From a virus: 25,022 bases of DNA. A program made the translations under genes and the position numbers. The first letter of the stretch is position 1. The number at the start of each line of letters is the position of its first letter. Location of the stretch: IMG/VR virus record IMGVR_UViG_3300012950_000533, positions 1 through 25,022 of that record. One strand, 5' to 3'. Positions 1-6,784 of this stretch are shown in pieces. Under the pieces are notes generated by a model that worked only from the letters and a program-made list of their open reading frames with translations, searched no databases and was not told the origin of the DNA.

Positions 1-339
1 CATAACATAATCATGCCAGTACTTCGTGTCGGTTCGTGCTGGAATAAGCATGACCACTCTTGCGGCGCCGCCCTGAGCCGACTCGAATCCTTTGCGAATC
101 CAATCTTCGATTCCGCGACCGTATGGAGGATTGACAAATACTGTGTGGCCGTGCCAATCTTTGCTCAGACCATTCTCTGCTTCTGTATAAAAGTTTGCAC
201 ACTTTGTGTTGTGTGGGCTCGCGCATGGATCGAGATCAAACGGCCCCCAGCGCCAATCTAACTTATCAAAAAACTCCTGCGGTGTTGCCCAGTTTCCTGT
301 CTTGCTAGAAAATAATACTTGTTGTGCTGCTCTATTCAT
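1..339 (-). CDS. Phage DNA N6-adenine methyltransferase (Dam-type), cut by the left edge
   Basis: ATG start at 339; the reading frame stays open to base 1, so 113 N-terminal residues are visible and the C-terminus lies outside. The region around residues 20-40 (ATPQEFFDKL, then FDLDPCA) and the catalytic NPPY at residues 70-73 match the phage N6-adenine methyltransferase family, whose members are usually about 170 residues long. The family transfers a methyl group from S-adenosylmethionine to adenine N6, often to shield phage DNA from host restriction. An AGGA sequence about ten bases upstream serves as the ribosome binding site. It starts three bases after the zinc-knuckle gene ends. It is a different family from the second adenine methyltransferase at 15332-16201. 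Target sequence unknown. Confidence 0.9.
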   Translation of the reverse strand, partial: MNRAAQQVLFSSKTGNWATPQEFFDKLDWRWGPFDLDPCASPHNTKCANFYTEAENGLSKDWHGHTVFVNPPYGRGIEDWIRKGFESAQGGAARVVMLIPARTDTKYWHDYVM

Positions 340-342
340 TGT

Positions 343-660
343 TTAGTTTTCCTCAAATTCGTTCGGGTTATCAGTTAAATGCACAATCTTGTTTCCATTT
401 TCATCGAAACAGCCACATTGGAATATGCCTTTGTCATTTACTGTGGTTTTCCCATGAATGGGGCAAACAGCAAATTCCATCGTATTGGGCATACTTTCAA
501 CTTTCTTAAACCATGCTTTAGTTCCATATATGCTGCGAAGATGGGCCATTGGTCCACCGGGATCATAGCACGGACAAAGGCTGTGTTTGTCATACATTCC
601 GTGCTCTGGGCAATTACTGACCGCCATTTTGACCATTTGTCGCCTTTGTTTTCTATTCAT
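343..660 (-). CDS. Small protein with two CPxHG...CxC zinc knuckles
   Basis: 105 residues, not recognised as a named family. It carries the same pattern twice: CPEHG followed by CPC near residues 17-31, and CPIHG followed by CGC near residues 66-84. Each could bind one zinc ion through two Cys pairs or three Cys plus His, so it looks like an internal duplication of a zinc ribbon half. The N-terminus is basic (NRKQRRQ), compatible with nucleic-acid binding. ATG at 660 has a good AAGGAG site and overlaps the stop codon of the cytochrome gene by four bases (ATGA), so the two are probably translationally coupled. Function unknown. Confidence 0.75.
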   Translation of the reverse strand: MNRKQRRQMVKMAVSNCPEHGMYDKHSLCPCYDPGGPMAHLRSIYGTKAWFKKVESMPNTMEFAVCPIHGKTTVNDKGIFQCGCFDENGNKIVHLTDNPNEFEEN

Positions 661-986
661 TGTGTCTCCTTGAAAGTTTTCAGATAAGCGACCATAGCAC
701 CAATGCGGTTGTCTGTCCAGTCAGAGGCCGGCGGCATCAGCGGCGACTTACCCACTGCAAGGCCGCCGCTCTTAATCACTGTCTTTATCTGCGCGTCTGT
801 GCGCGTGGACCAAAAGGCCGAGTCTTGAAAATTGGCCGGTTTTGGTGACATAGATGACGCTGCGGGGCCATCGCCATTTCCAGCAGCGCCATGGCACACT
901 GCGCACTGGGCTGCATAATCGGAGGGTGCATCGGCATGCGCCGATGCCGGGCCTCCAAGAAAAAAGATAATAAGTAGTCTACTCAC
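657..986 (-). CDS. Exported class I c-type cytochrome
   Basis: I start this gene at the GTG at 986: it has a GGAG site six bases upstream and gives a clean signal peptide (residues 1-18, hydrophobic RLLIIFFLGG, Ala-rich cleavage site ASAHA). The frame is open further upstream, but that part only runs antiparallel to nothing useful inside dUTPase. The 109-residue product has the covalent haem site CAVCH at residues 28-32 and a probable axial Met84 in SPLMPP, the arrangement of small monohaem cytochromes c. Such proteins carry electrons in the periplasm and need the host Ccm or Ccs machinery for haem attachment. The gene overlaps the dUTPase end by eight bases and the next gene by four, so it is embedded in the phage operon, not a contig artefact. 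A cytochrome c in a phage is unusual. Electron partner unknown. Confidence 0.85.
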   Translation of the reverse strand: MSRLLIIFFLGGPASAHADAPSDYAAQCAVCHGAAGNGDGPAASSMSPKPANFQDSAFWSTRTDAQIKTVIKSGGLAVGKSPLMPPASDWTDNRIGAMVAYLKTFKETQ

Positions 987-1440
987 CTGTGCTCCCCAGC
1001 GCTCCGTCACCTCTGTCACTGATCGTAATCGGATACCAGCCGTATAAGTCCTCATTTCCTCTGCGCTCCATGGCGCGGAAGTGAACTACCGGAGTCATCA
1101 CGACCTGTGCAATCTTCGAATGAGAGTCGATAACTTGTGTGCTTTTTCCAATGTTGTGAAGGTTTACAAATACCTCGCCGTCATATCCAGAATCAATCAC
1201 ACACGCGCCGACAACCAAGCTTCGCTTAGATGCCACGCTGGAACGGTTCTTGACCTCCAGCATATACCCGTGGGGCACTCCGAAACTAAGACCAGTTGGG
1301 AGCAGGGCGCTTTCGCCCGGCTCGATGGTCACTGATTTATTATCCGCTAGACTGAAATGAACATCTAGGCCGGCATCGCTAGGATTGCCACGGGTGGGCG
1401 GGTGTACATTCAAGTGCGTTCTGCACCACTCGATCATCAT
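979..1440 (-). CDS. dut: dUTP diphosphatase (trimeric dUTPase)
   Basis: 153 residues with all five conserved dUTPase motifs in order: DAGLDV (motif 1), NRSSVASKR (motif 2), GVID-type segment ACVIDSGYDGEV (motif 3), KIAQ (motif 4) and the C-terminal P-loop-like GDGALGSTG (motif 5). It hydrolyses dUTP to dUMP and pyrophosphate, keeping uracil out of DNA and supplying dUMP for dTMP synthesis. In homotrimers the motif 5 tail closes over a neighbouring active site, and that tail is complete here. The start is an ATG overlapping the previous gene's stop (ATGA); a second in-frame ATG follows directly. Works with the deaminase-like protein and RNR in the same module. Confidence 0.95.
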   Translation of the reverse strand: MMIEWCRTHLNVHPPTRGNPSDAGLDVHFSLADNKSVTIEPGESALLPTGLSFGVPHGYMLEVKNRSSVASKRSLVVGACVIDSGYDGEVFVNLHNIGKSTQVIDSHSKIAQVVMTPVVHFRAMERRGNEDLYGWYPITISDRGDGALGSTGE

Positions 1441-1727
1441 GAGGAAGTACCTCCGCGAACAGTGGTGGCCAGAGCCTCATAATGTTCTGTAAGCTGCTCA
1501 AAGTCAACCTCGCCCTTCATAAGACGATATGCCTTGACTGCAGTGCTGAGTTCATCGCGAGTCAGCCAGCCCTGCCGCCGGTACTCGTTCTTGAGATCGC
1601 GGCGTTGGTCCTTATACGGCTCCATCGCATCTTCAATCGTCTTAAGCGACCGAATATATTGAACAATGTATCGGTTGCGATCTTGAGCATCGCTGTTATT
1701 GTCGTTGTTGTCGTTATTGTCATCCAT
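1437..1727 (-). CDS. Small charged helical protein with Asn/Asp-rich N-terminus
   Basis: I choose the ATG at 1727, five bases after a perfect AGGAGG; an ATG directly before it (1730) is too close to the site, and the longer reading frame up to 1886 overlaps the preceding gene. The product is 96 residues. Residues 2-12 are DDNNDNNDNNS, encoded by three tandem 9-base units (GACAAYAAC), then comes a highly charged, probably helical segment (residues 20-85). I do not recognise the family. The helical layout faintly recalls small nucleoid-associated proteins of the GapR/DUF2312 type, without a diagnostic motif. Its end overlaps dUTPase by four bases and its start overlaps the SH3-like gene. Confidence 0.7.
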   Translation of the reverse strand: MDDNNDNNDNNSDAQDRNRYIVQYIRSLKTIEDAMEPYKDQRRDLKNEYRRQGWLTRDELSTAVKAYRLMKGEVDFEQLTEHYEALATTVRGGTSS

Positions 1728-1941
1728 CATTACCTCCTGAGTTGTTTGATGGTGTTGCATGCTGTAAAGTACAGCCATGAAATTTAAGTACTGAACCGTT
1801 TGTAAACGTAATCCAGTAGATATCCTTGTCTTCGTTTTCTGATATGACTCCCATACGATTCTCTGGCATGCGACAATCATGAACATTGTTCGTCACCGAT
1901 ACCAAATCGCCTATCTCAAACTTGGGAGTCACCTTAATCAC
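1720..1941 (-). CDS. Small SH3/KOW-like protein
   Basis: About 73 residues if it starts at the GTG at 1941; the frame is open to 1959 and another GTG lies at 1932. The promoter just upstream puts the transcription start near 1941, so the message would be leaderless or the true start is the GTG at 1932. The centre (FEIGDLVSVTNN, then GVISENEDKDIYWITFTNG, then a C-terminal KFHGCTL) follows the strand pattern of small SH3/KOW barrels common in phages. The function is unknown. It is the first gene of a group running through dUTPase and the cytochrome to the left edge. Confidence 0.6.
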   Translation of the reverse strand: MIKVTPKFEIGDLVSVTNNVHDCRMPENRMGVISENEDKDIYWITFTNGSVLKFHGCTLQHATPSNNSGGNDG

Positions 1942-1947
1942 TCTATT

Positions 1948-1976
1948 AATATACCACAATATGGGCTCATTGTCAA
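1948..1976 (-). promoter_or_regulatory. Sigma-70 promoter, TTGACA-17-TATATT with extended -10
   Basis: On the minus strand the -35 is TTGACA (1976-1971), the spacer is exactly 17 bases and the -10 is TATATT (1953-1948), preceded by TGG (extended -10). It lies in the gap between the genes ending at 1991 and starting near 1941 and would drive the SH3-like, helical, dUTPase, cytochrome, zinc-knuckle and Dam genes. Confidence 0.8.
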
Positions 1977-1990
1977 CAGTTAATTGCTAT

Positions 1991-2329
1991 TTATTTTGTT
2001 GTATCTCTGATCCAGAACTTCTGCCAGTTGCCTGTAATCGGATCATAAACCATTCTGTAGTGCTCTATGTCTTCGATGATGCACTCTTTTGAATCCCCAT
2101 CAGATATTTTAGAATCATGCTGTTGAAATGGGTAATAAATTACTTTACCCTTGTTCTGGGCTTTTGCCTCTTCCATTTCCATCTTATTGTATTGATCTAT
2201 AAAATGTCTAAAGATTTTTTCGTTTTCTTTCTTTTGGCGTCGATCTTTTATTTCGCATCGAACCAGTATGGCCAAGACCCAACTACCGAACAGAACCCCA
2301 GACAACAGCACTATATCTAATAGAGTCAT
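1991..2329 (-). CDS. Single-pass membrane protein, unknown
   Basis: 112 residues. Residues 3-24 (hydrophobic, LLDIVLLSGVLFGSWVLAIL) form one transmembrane helix, followed by a basic juxtamembrane stretch (KDRRQKK), a charged helical linker, and an aromatic C-terminus (YDPITGNWQKFW). By the positive-inside rule the C-terminal domain is probably cytoplasmic. ATG at 2329 with AGGTG upstream. Sits between ClpP and a promoter. I do not recognise the family; an inner-membrane anchor for a phage or host protein is one possibility. Confidence 0.65.
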   Translation of the reverse strand: MTLLDIVLLSGVLFGSWVLAILVRCEIKDRRQKKENEKIFRHFIDQYNKMEMEEAKAQNKGKVIYYPFQQHDSKISDGDSKECIIEDIEHYRMVYDPITGNWQKFWIRDTTK

Positions 2330-2359
2330 TCATTATCACCTCTATACAATAAATAGTGT

Positions 2360-2965
2360 CTATCCCATTGTTATGTCAACACTAATATTTACATTCAGTG
2401 TCGGCACCTCAATCTTGTTAGCCAAATTGTGTTCCAAGCACTGATCTGAGTCTAAATACCAATCTGCGTGACCTTTCTCATGAATAAGATCCAAAAAGTA
2501 TTTCTTATTCTTGCCGCAGTTCTGCGCCATCATATGGAAAATCTTTTGATTCAGCCTGTCTGCTTCTGCTGCATCTGCCTTTAACTCCTCGATCTTTCCC
2601 CAGCCCATGGAGGATACGTCATGAACCATAACAGTAGAATCTTCGTCCATATATCTCATCCCTTCGGTCCCGAAGCTGAATAAGATGGCCCCACAAGACA
2701 TTGCTTTGCCCTGCACGATCGTGGCCACTGGCAGCTTTGAATTTTTGATATCTGAAACCATAGACATCAAACTGTAAACTTGGCCTCCGTAACTGTCGAT
2801 AATAACCGGGATCACGGTTTGGCCGGTGTTGTGTGCTTTCATCATAAGTGATGAAAACTCTTTTGCGGCGCCCTCGTTAAAAGAGCGAACTCGGATTATG
2901 ACCGGGAAATCGTCGTGCAGATCGAGATCCTTAATCATTGGATCTCTGTTAAAAACATAATTCAT
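2360..2965 (-). CDS. ClpP-like serine protease
   Basis: 201 residues, the usual size of ClpP. The catalytic triad can be placed: Ser90 in GKAMSCGA, His115 in VMVHDV, and Asp168 in ADWYL, in the order of the ClpP/crotonase fold. IDSYGGQV (residues 57-63) is the strand and loop before the oxyanion site. ClpP normally forms a 14-subunit chamber fed by an AAA+ unfoldase (ClpX or ClpA). No unfoldase is seen here, so it would need a host partner or act on flexible substrates. Phages also use ClpP-fold enzymes as prohead proteases, but this copy sits next to the replicative polymerase, not capsid genes. ATG at 2965 with AGGAT upstream, overlapping the polymerase end region by only a few bases of spacing. 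Confidence 0.9.
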   Translation of the reverse strand: MNYVFNRDPMIKDLDLHDDFPVIIRVRSFNEGAAKEFSSLMMKAHNTGQTVIPVIIDSYGGQVYSLMSMVSDIKNSKLPVATIVQGKAMSCGAILFSFGTEGMRYMDEDSTVMVHDVSSMGWGKIEELKADAAEADRLNQKIFHMMAQNCGKNKKYFLDLIHEKGHADWYLDSDQCLEHNLANKIEVPTLNVNISVDITMG

Positions 2966-2968
2966 ATT

Positions 2969-5900
2969 TTATCCTAATAGTCTAAAGTTGTGCCGGATGG
3001 ACCTCGATGAGAATCCCCATTGAGGATCATAGTCCAGCTTGGCCATGTATGGCCGGTTAAGATGTATCACGTCATTGCCCGGGCGAACGCCCCAGCACTT
3101 AATCTTGGTAGTCTGGCTAGTAGAATCGATTACTTCCACTACCCAATATGTCTTTCCATTCTTTGTTTTCTTCGGAATGACAGCCCGTGGAACAAACCAC
3201 GCGACCTGTAACTCAGAGTCAAACTCGCCAAGGGGCGGAATGTACTTTTCATCCAGTCTATCGCGGATCTTCTGATCAAGCACCTTCTCAAACGGGAAAA
3301 CTCCAGTTAAATCAACCTGATACTGGATCATTTCCTCGTCCGTGAAATCGCCCTCTGGCGCATATAGGTCAACGTTCTCCCGAAACTTCTTCTTGTTTTT
3401 GGGTCGATCTACTGCGACGGCAGACCAAAAGTGTTTGAGCCCAGTGAAGCGATCATCAACCAAATCACTAGTAGCGCCTGACCGAATCAGTGCGTCGAGA
3501 GCCTTCTTGTTCAGCTTCGAATACGACATCTCTTCGTGGAAAATAAACTCCTCAATATCACTAAATGGCCGATGAGCAATAACTTGCTCGATGGCTTTCT
3601 CACCCAAGCCCTTGATCGAAGTCAAGGGCTGAATCAAAGTCTTGCCATCGTCGCTAATCTCCCAGACCATACCAGAAGTGTTGACATCCAGCGGTGCCAA
3701 CTCAAATCCCCAGCGCTTGGCGATGTTGATGGCTTTCTCCTTGCGAGACTCTGGTTCTTTGTCTAAGAACGCAGCCATCCATTCAGCGGGATAGTAGTTT
3801 AGGAGCCATGCACATTGGAACGAGAGGACCGAGTACGATACTGCGTGTGACTTATTAAAGCCATAGCCAGAAAAGTACTCAAAAGTATCCCACAGTCTTT
3901 GACTGTCCGACTTTGAGATGCCCTTCTCTTCGCAGCCTTGCATAAACTTATTATAAATTTTCGTTTTCTTATCATTCTTTGAGCCAGTACCCTTCTTAGT
4001 AAGTAGCTTGCGAAGGGCATTACCCTCATCCAAACTAAGATCCTTACCAAGTTTATGTGCTAGCAAAGCAATCTGCTCTTGAAAAATAAGAAAGCCAAAC
4101 GTCTCCTCTGTTACTTCTTGAACAGTCGGGTGGATATACTTCACGTACTGAGGGCTCTTCTTGGCCTCCACATAGTCTCTATCTACGTTGGCACCAAGCG
4201 GCCCGGGCCGGAAGATTGATGTGATAGCTGAGATATCAATGATGCTATCCGGCTTGGCTCTCACACAAAAGTTTTGTGCGCCACCTTCTGTGAACTGGAA
4301 AATCCCTGCCCACTTACCTCTGTGAAAAATATTCTTATAGATATCCTGATTCTCAAAATCAATGACATCGGGGTGTAAGTTCTTGCCGTAGTACTCTCGC
4401 ACGTCTTCAAACGTAGGGTTCTCAATTCCATGATGGCGACGAAGGATGTGCTCGATGGCACCCTCCATCATGCGCAGCGTAGACAGGCCAAGAATATCGA
4501 ACTTAATGAAGCCCATTGGCTCAAGATGTCGAACGTTTTGGCCCTCACTCCACGGAGTCTGTCGGACACCGCCGGAGTTAATGAGAGGCATACTTTCGTC
4601 TAGATCCTCCGCGATTACAACGCCGCCGGCATGCCGAGAGCATGATCGGGTCTGACCGTAGAGAGCATTAACGTGAGTCTTAACATGCGGATATTTGTTC
4701 AAGAAACTTTGCAAAGTAACACTAAACTGCATGACCTCCTCAAAGGTAGGTACATACACACCAGACTTGATACCATGCAGCTTCTTGGCTGGTCCAGTGG
4801 CTTCGAAGATCATCTTCGATGTAACCGCGTTAACTTCTGTGAATTCAATGCCATAGAACTTTGAGATATCCTTAATCAAAGATCGAAGCTGCAATGTATT
4901 CCAGTTAGAGATCGGTGCAACAGTGTCGCGCCCCCATTCTTCGATAAGAGATTCCTTCAACACCATCGGGTCCGAAACATCATAATCGATATCTGGATAG
5001 TCCGTGGCGTCGGATCGAAGGAACCGAGAGAACAGAAGCCCATACTTGATGGGATCGATTTGCGTAATCTTCAACACGTATGCGACCAGCGAGCCCGCTG
5101 CAGAGCCCCGACCGGGACCAACAAGCATCGCATCCATGGCGCGGTCGGAGATGGCCTTCATGGTCAGGAAGTATTTACTAAATCCGCGATCTGAGATTAC
5201 AGATAGTTCGCGCTCAAGACGATCAATGTATTCTGGATTGTCTGCGAGGCCGAATGTTCCAAGGCCTTCATGTGAAAACCTATTAAGCGCCTCGTCATCC
5301 GTCATTCCTTCTGGAACAACAAAATCTGGTAGCCTAACCGTATTATCTGGATAGAAAAACTCAATTCGCTTGTGTGCGATATCGTGAGTGTTAGTGATAC
5401 TGTCCATCACCAAGTCGGGATCGTATTCTTGATCACATTGCTCAGAATATTGTAAGAAAGAACTCCACATCTGGTCGCCGTTCTTCGGGTATAGTTCGTA
5501 CCCGATTTCTTCAACGCCTGCGGGTAGCTCGTTTGTCTCATAGTCTGGGCGGCTTTTGCCCAGCCAGCCTAGGCGCTTATAAAGTTCCCGGTCCTTCCAA
5601 GCGCGAGGATTCGGGTAGTGGCTGTCTGCCGTAGAAATCAGCTTGACACCATACTTCTGAGCGGTCGTAATAATATATTGGTTCAGTTCGTGTTGCTCAG
5701 GAATATTATTCCATTGAAGTTCTGCATACCAGCGATCCCCAAAGATCTCTTGCATTCTTTCTGTGGTTTCTCCCATTGCAGCGAGGACTGCATCGCTACC
5801 TTCTTCTCGGAATTCCCAATAGTTACCGGCATATACGCCGCCTAGGCATGCTGATGCTGCGATGATTCCCTCGTTATACTTGGCCAACAAATCGTAGTCC

Positions 5901-6403
5901 ATACGAGGATACCGATAAAAGTTTTCAGGCTTATAAGATTCCGAAATCAACTTAAACAGGTTATTCAAACCCTTCTGATTCTGAACCAACAGAATAAGAT
6001 GGCGTCGGCGCCGTAGTAGGCCTTGGACCTTCTTGCTGTCGTTTTCATCTTCGACCGTGGCGCCAGACTGTCCCGACTTCTTTAGGGCTGCGGCCTGCTT
6101 CTTGTCTTCCATTGCCGTTGTGTACTCTTCGCGCCACTCAGACAAAGAAGGCAAGAAGTAGGCTTCGCACCCAAAAATGGGCTTGAAGTCTTTTCCTTCC
6201 TCTTGCATCTTCTTCGCGTGAAGTACTTGATATGCCAGACCGTTCATGTTGCCGTGATCTGTGAGCGCTAGCGCATCGCAGCCATTATCATATGCAAAAT
6301 CCATATGCTCATTGGGGTAGCCTAGGGCATCAAATACAGAGCCCGCCACGGAATGTCCGTGGAGATTAACAAATTGAATTTTCGATACTTTGCGCTCTGG
6401 CAT
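2969..6403 (-). CDS. dnaE: Replicative DNA polymerase III alpha subunit (DnaE-type, family C)
   Basis: 1144 residues, close to bacterial DnaE. The N-terminal PHP domain has LHGHS (residues 14-18), LTDHGN (48-52), a Glu in CEAYF (80), His135, Cys186 and ADSH (259-262). These metal ligands look intact, unlike E. coli DnaE, so a built-in 3'-5' proofreading exonuclease is plausible. The palm has GPGRGSAAGS (429-438), the catalytic pair Asp471 and Asp473 in PDID, and Asp636 in KFDILGL. Downstream come the finger region (FQEQ... LRKLLTKKG), a helix-hairpin-helix (SIKGLGEKAIEQVI) and a C-terminal OB-like domain. It would copy the phage genome with the helicase and SSB encoded upstream. No sliding clamp or clamp loader is visible in the window. 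Confidence 0.97.
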   Translation of the reverse strand: MPERKVSKIQFVNLHGHSVAGSVFDALGYPNEHMDFAYDNGCDALALTDHGNMNGLAYQVLHAKKMQEEGKDFKPIFGCEAYFLPSLSEWREEYTTAMEDKKQAAALKKSGQSGATVEDENDSKKVQGLLRRRRHLILLVQNQKGLNNLFKLISESYKPENFYRYPRMDYDLLAKYNEGIIAASACLGGVYAGNYWEFREEGSDAVLAAMGETTERMQEIFGDRWYAELQWNNIPEQHELNQYIITTAQKYGVKLISTADSHYPNPRAWKDRELYKRLGWLGKSRPDYETNELPAGVEEIGYELYPKNGDQMWSSFLQYSEQCDQEYDPDLVMDSITNTHDIAHKRIEFFYPDNTVRLPDFVVPEGMTDDEALNRFSHEGLGTFGLADNPEYIDRLERELSVISDRGFSKYFLTMKAISDRAMDAMLVGPGRGSAAGSLVAYVLKITQIDPIKYGLLFSRFLRSDATDYPDIDYDVSDPMVLKESLIEEWGRDTVAPISNWNTLQLRSLIKDISKFYGIEFTEVNAVTSKMIFEATGPAKKLHGIKSGVYVPTFEEVMQFSVTLQSFLNKYPHVKTHVNALYGQTRSCSRHAGGVVIAEDLDESMPLINSGGVRQTPWSEGQNVRHLEPMGFIKFDILGLSTLRMMEGAIEHILRRHHGIENPTFEDVREYYGKNLHPDVIDFENQDIYKNIFHRGKWAGIFQFTEGGAQNFCVRAKPDSIIDISAITSIFRPGPLGANVDRDYVEAKKSPQYVKYIHPTVQEVTEETFGFLIFQEQIALLAHKLGKDLSLDEGNALRKLLTKKGTGSKNDKKTKIYNKFMQGCEEKGISKSDSQRLWDTFEYFSGYGFNKSHAVSYSVLSFQCAWLLNYYPAEWMAAFLDKEPESRKEKAINIAKRWGFELAPLDVNTSGMVWEISDDGKTLIQPLTSIKGLGEKAIEQVIAHRPFSDIEEFIFHEEMSYSKLNKKALDALIRSGATSDLVDDRFTGLKHFWSAVAVDRPKNKKKFRENVDLYAPEGDFTDEEMIQYQVDLTGVFPFEKVLDQKIRDRLDEKYIPPLGEFDSELQVAWFVPRAVIPKKTKNGKTYWVVEVIDSTSQTTKIKCWGVRPGNDVIHLNRPYMAKLDYDPQWGFSSRSIRHNFRLLG

Positions 6404-6405
6404 AT

Positions 6406-6612
6406 TTAACTCGCGTCGATAACGTTGTCAATCAGACGAATCACTTCTTCAGTCGTGAGGCCCGTATTGGTGGCTAGGTGATACCGAAGTCCGCCTATGC
6501 GCTTCTGAAGGTGTGAATAGCGCCCAGTGAGCGTGGTAATCTCTTCCTTCAGAGCCTTAGTTGTGGCTGTGTTGTTCTTGGCAACACCTGTCTTTTTCTT
6601 GGTAGTAGTCAT
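6406..6612 (-). CDS. Small basic coiled-coil protein
   Basis: 68 residues: a Lys/Thr-rich N-terminus (TTTKKKTG) then a helix with heptad-like spacing (residues 20-50) and an acidic end. ATG at 6612 has a strong AAAGGAG site. It begins right after an intrinsic terminator and ends two bases before dnaE, so it is co-translated with the polymerase. Function unknown; a polymerase accessory role is suggested only by position. Confidence 0.65.
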   Translation of the reverse strand: MTTTKKKTGVAKNNTATTKALKEEITTLTGRYSHLQKRIGGLRYHLATNTGLTTEEVIRLIDNVIDAS

Positions 6613-6630
6613 TACTATCTCCTTTTGGTT

Positions 6631-6660
6631 AAAAAATGGCAGACTTTAACCGGTCTGCCA
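6631..6660 (-). terminator. Rho-independent terminator
   Basis: On the minus strand an 8-bp perfect stem (TGGCAGAC / GTCTGCCA) with an 8-base loop is followed at once by six Ts (6636-6631). It lies between the 37-residue lipoprotein gene and the small gene before dnaE. Because no clear promoter sits between it and dnaE, it may be a leaky, level-setting terminator. Confidence 0.85.
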
Positions 6661-6670
6661 GCGGCATACA

Positions 6671-6784
6671 TTACTCTGCGCCTGTGTCTTCTGCTGCTGC
6701 AGTGTCTTCAGTGCCAGTGTCTTCGTCCTTGTCTCCGCAGGCTGCGAGTAGCAGGCATGCCGCAAGGGGAATCAACTTCTTCAT
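6671..6784 (-). CDS. 37-residue lipoprotein with Asp/Glu/Thr-rich tail
   Basis: A short gene, easily missed. ATG at 6784 has an AGGAG site and overlaps the stop of the nucleotidyltransferase-like gene (ATGA). Residues 1-16 are a lipoprotein signal peptide (basic KK, hydrophobic core, lipobox LAAC with Cys16). The mature part is about 21 residues of Gly, Asp, Glu, Thr and Ala (GDKDEDTGTEDTAAAEDTGAE). Such tails are common at the start of lipoproteins in Myxococcota-like bacteria. It would be an acylated, acidic peptide on the inner or outer membrane. A promoter-like sequence at 6941-6968 and the terminator at 6631-6660 could make this gene its own small transcript. Superinfection exclusion is a common role for phage lipoproteins, but nothing here proves it. 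Confidence 0.8.
   Translation of the reverse strand: MKKLIPLAACLLLAACGDKDEDTGTEDTAAAEDTGAE

Noticed and set aside
987-1055. Upstream extension of the cytochrome c frame
   Set aside because: It overlaps dUTPase and would put 23 residues before the signal peptide; the GTG at 986 has a good ribosome site.
1699-1727. Short tandem repeat resembling a repeat array
   Set aside because: Only three 9-base units that encode Asp-Asn-Asn; it is coding low complexity, not a CRISPR or iteron array.
1728-1886. Upstream extension of the small helical protein
   Set aside because: It overlaps the SH3-like gene, and AGGAGG is placed for the ATG at 1727.
2350-2379. TTGACA followed by TATTTA at 18 bases
   Set aside because: The -10 match is poor, and the site is inside the clpP 3' end; not listed as a promoter.
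6404-6431. TTGACA followed by TTAAAT at 16 bases before dnaE
   Set aside because: Transcription would start inside the dnaE coding sequence, removing its start codon.
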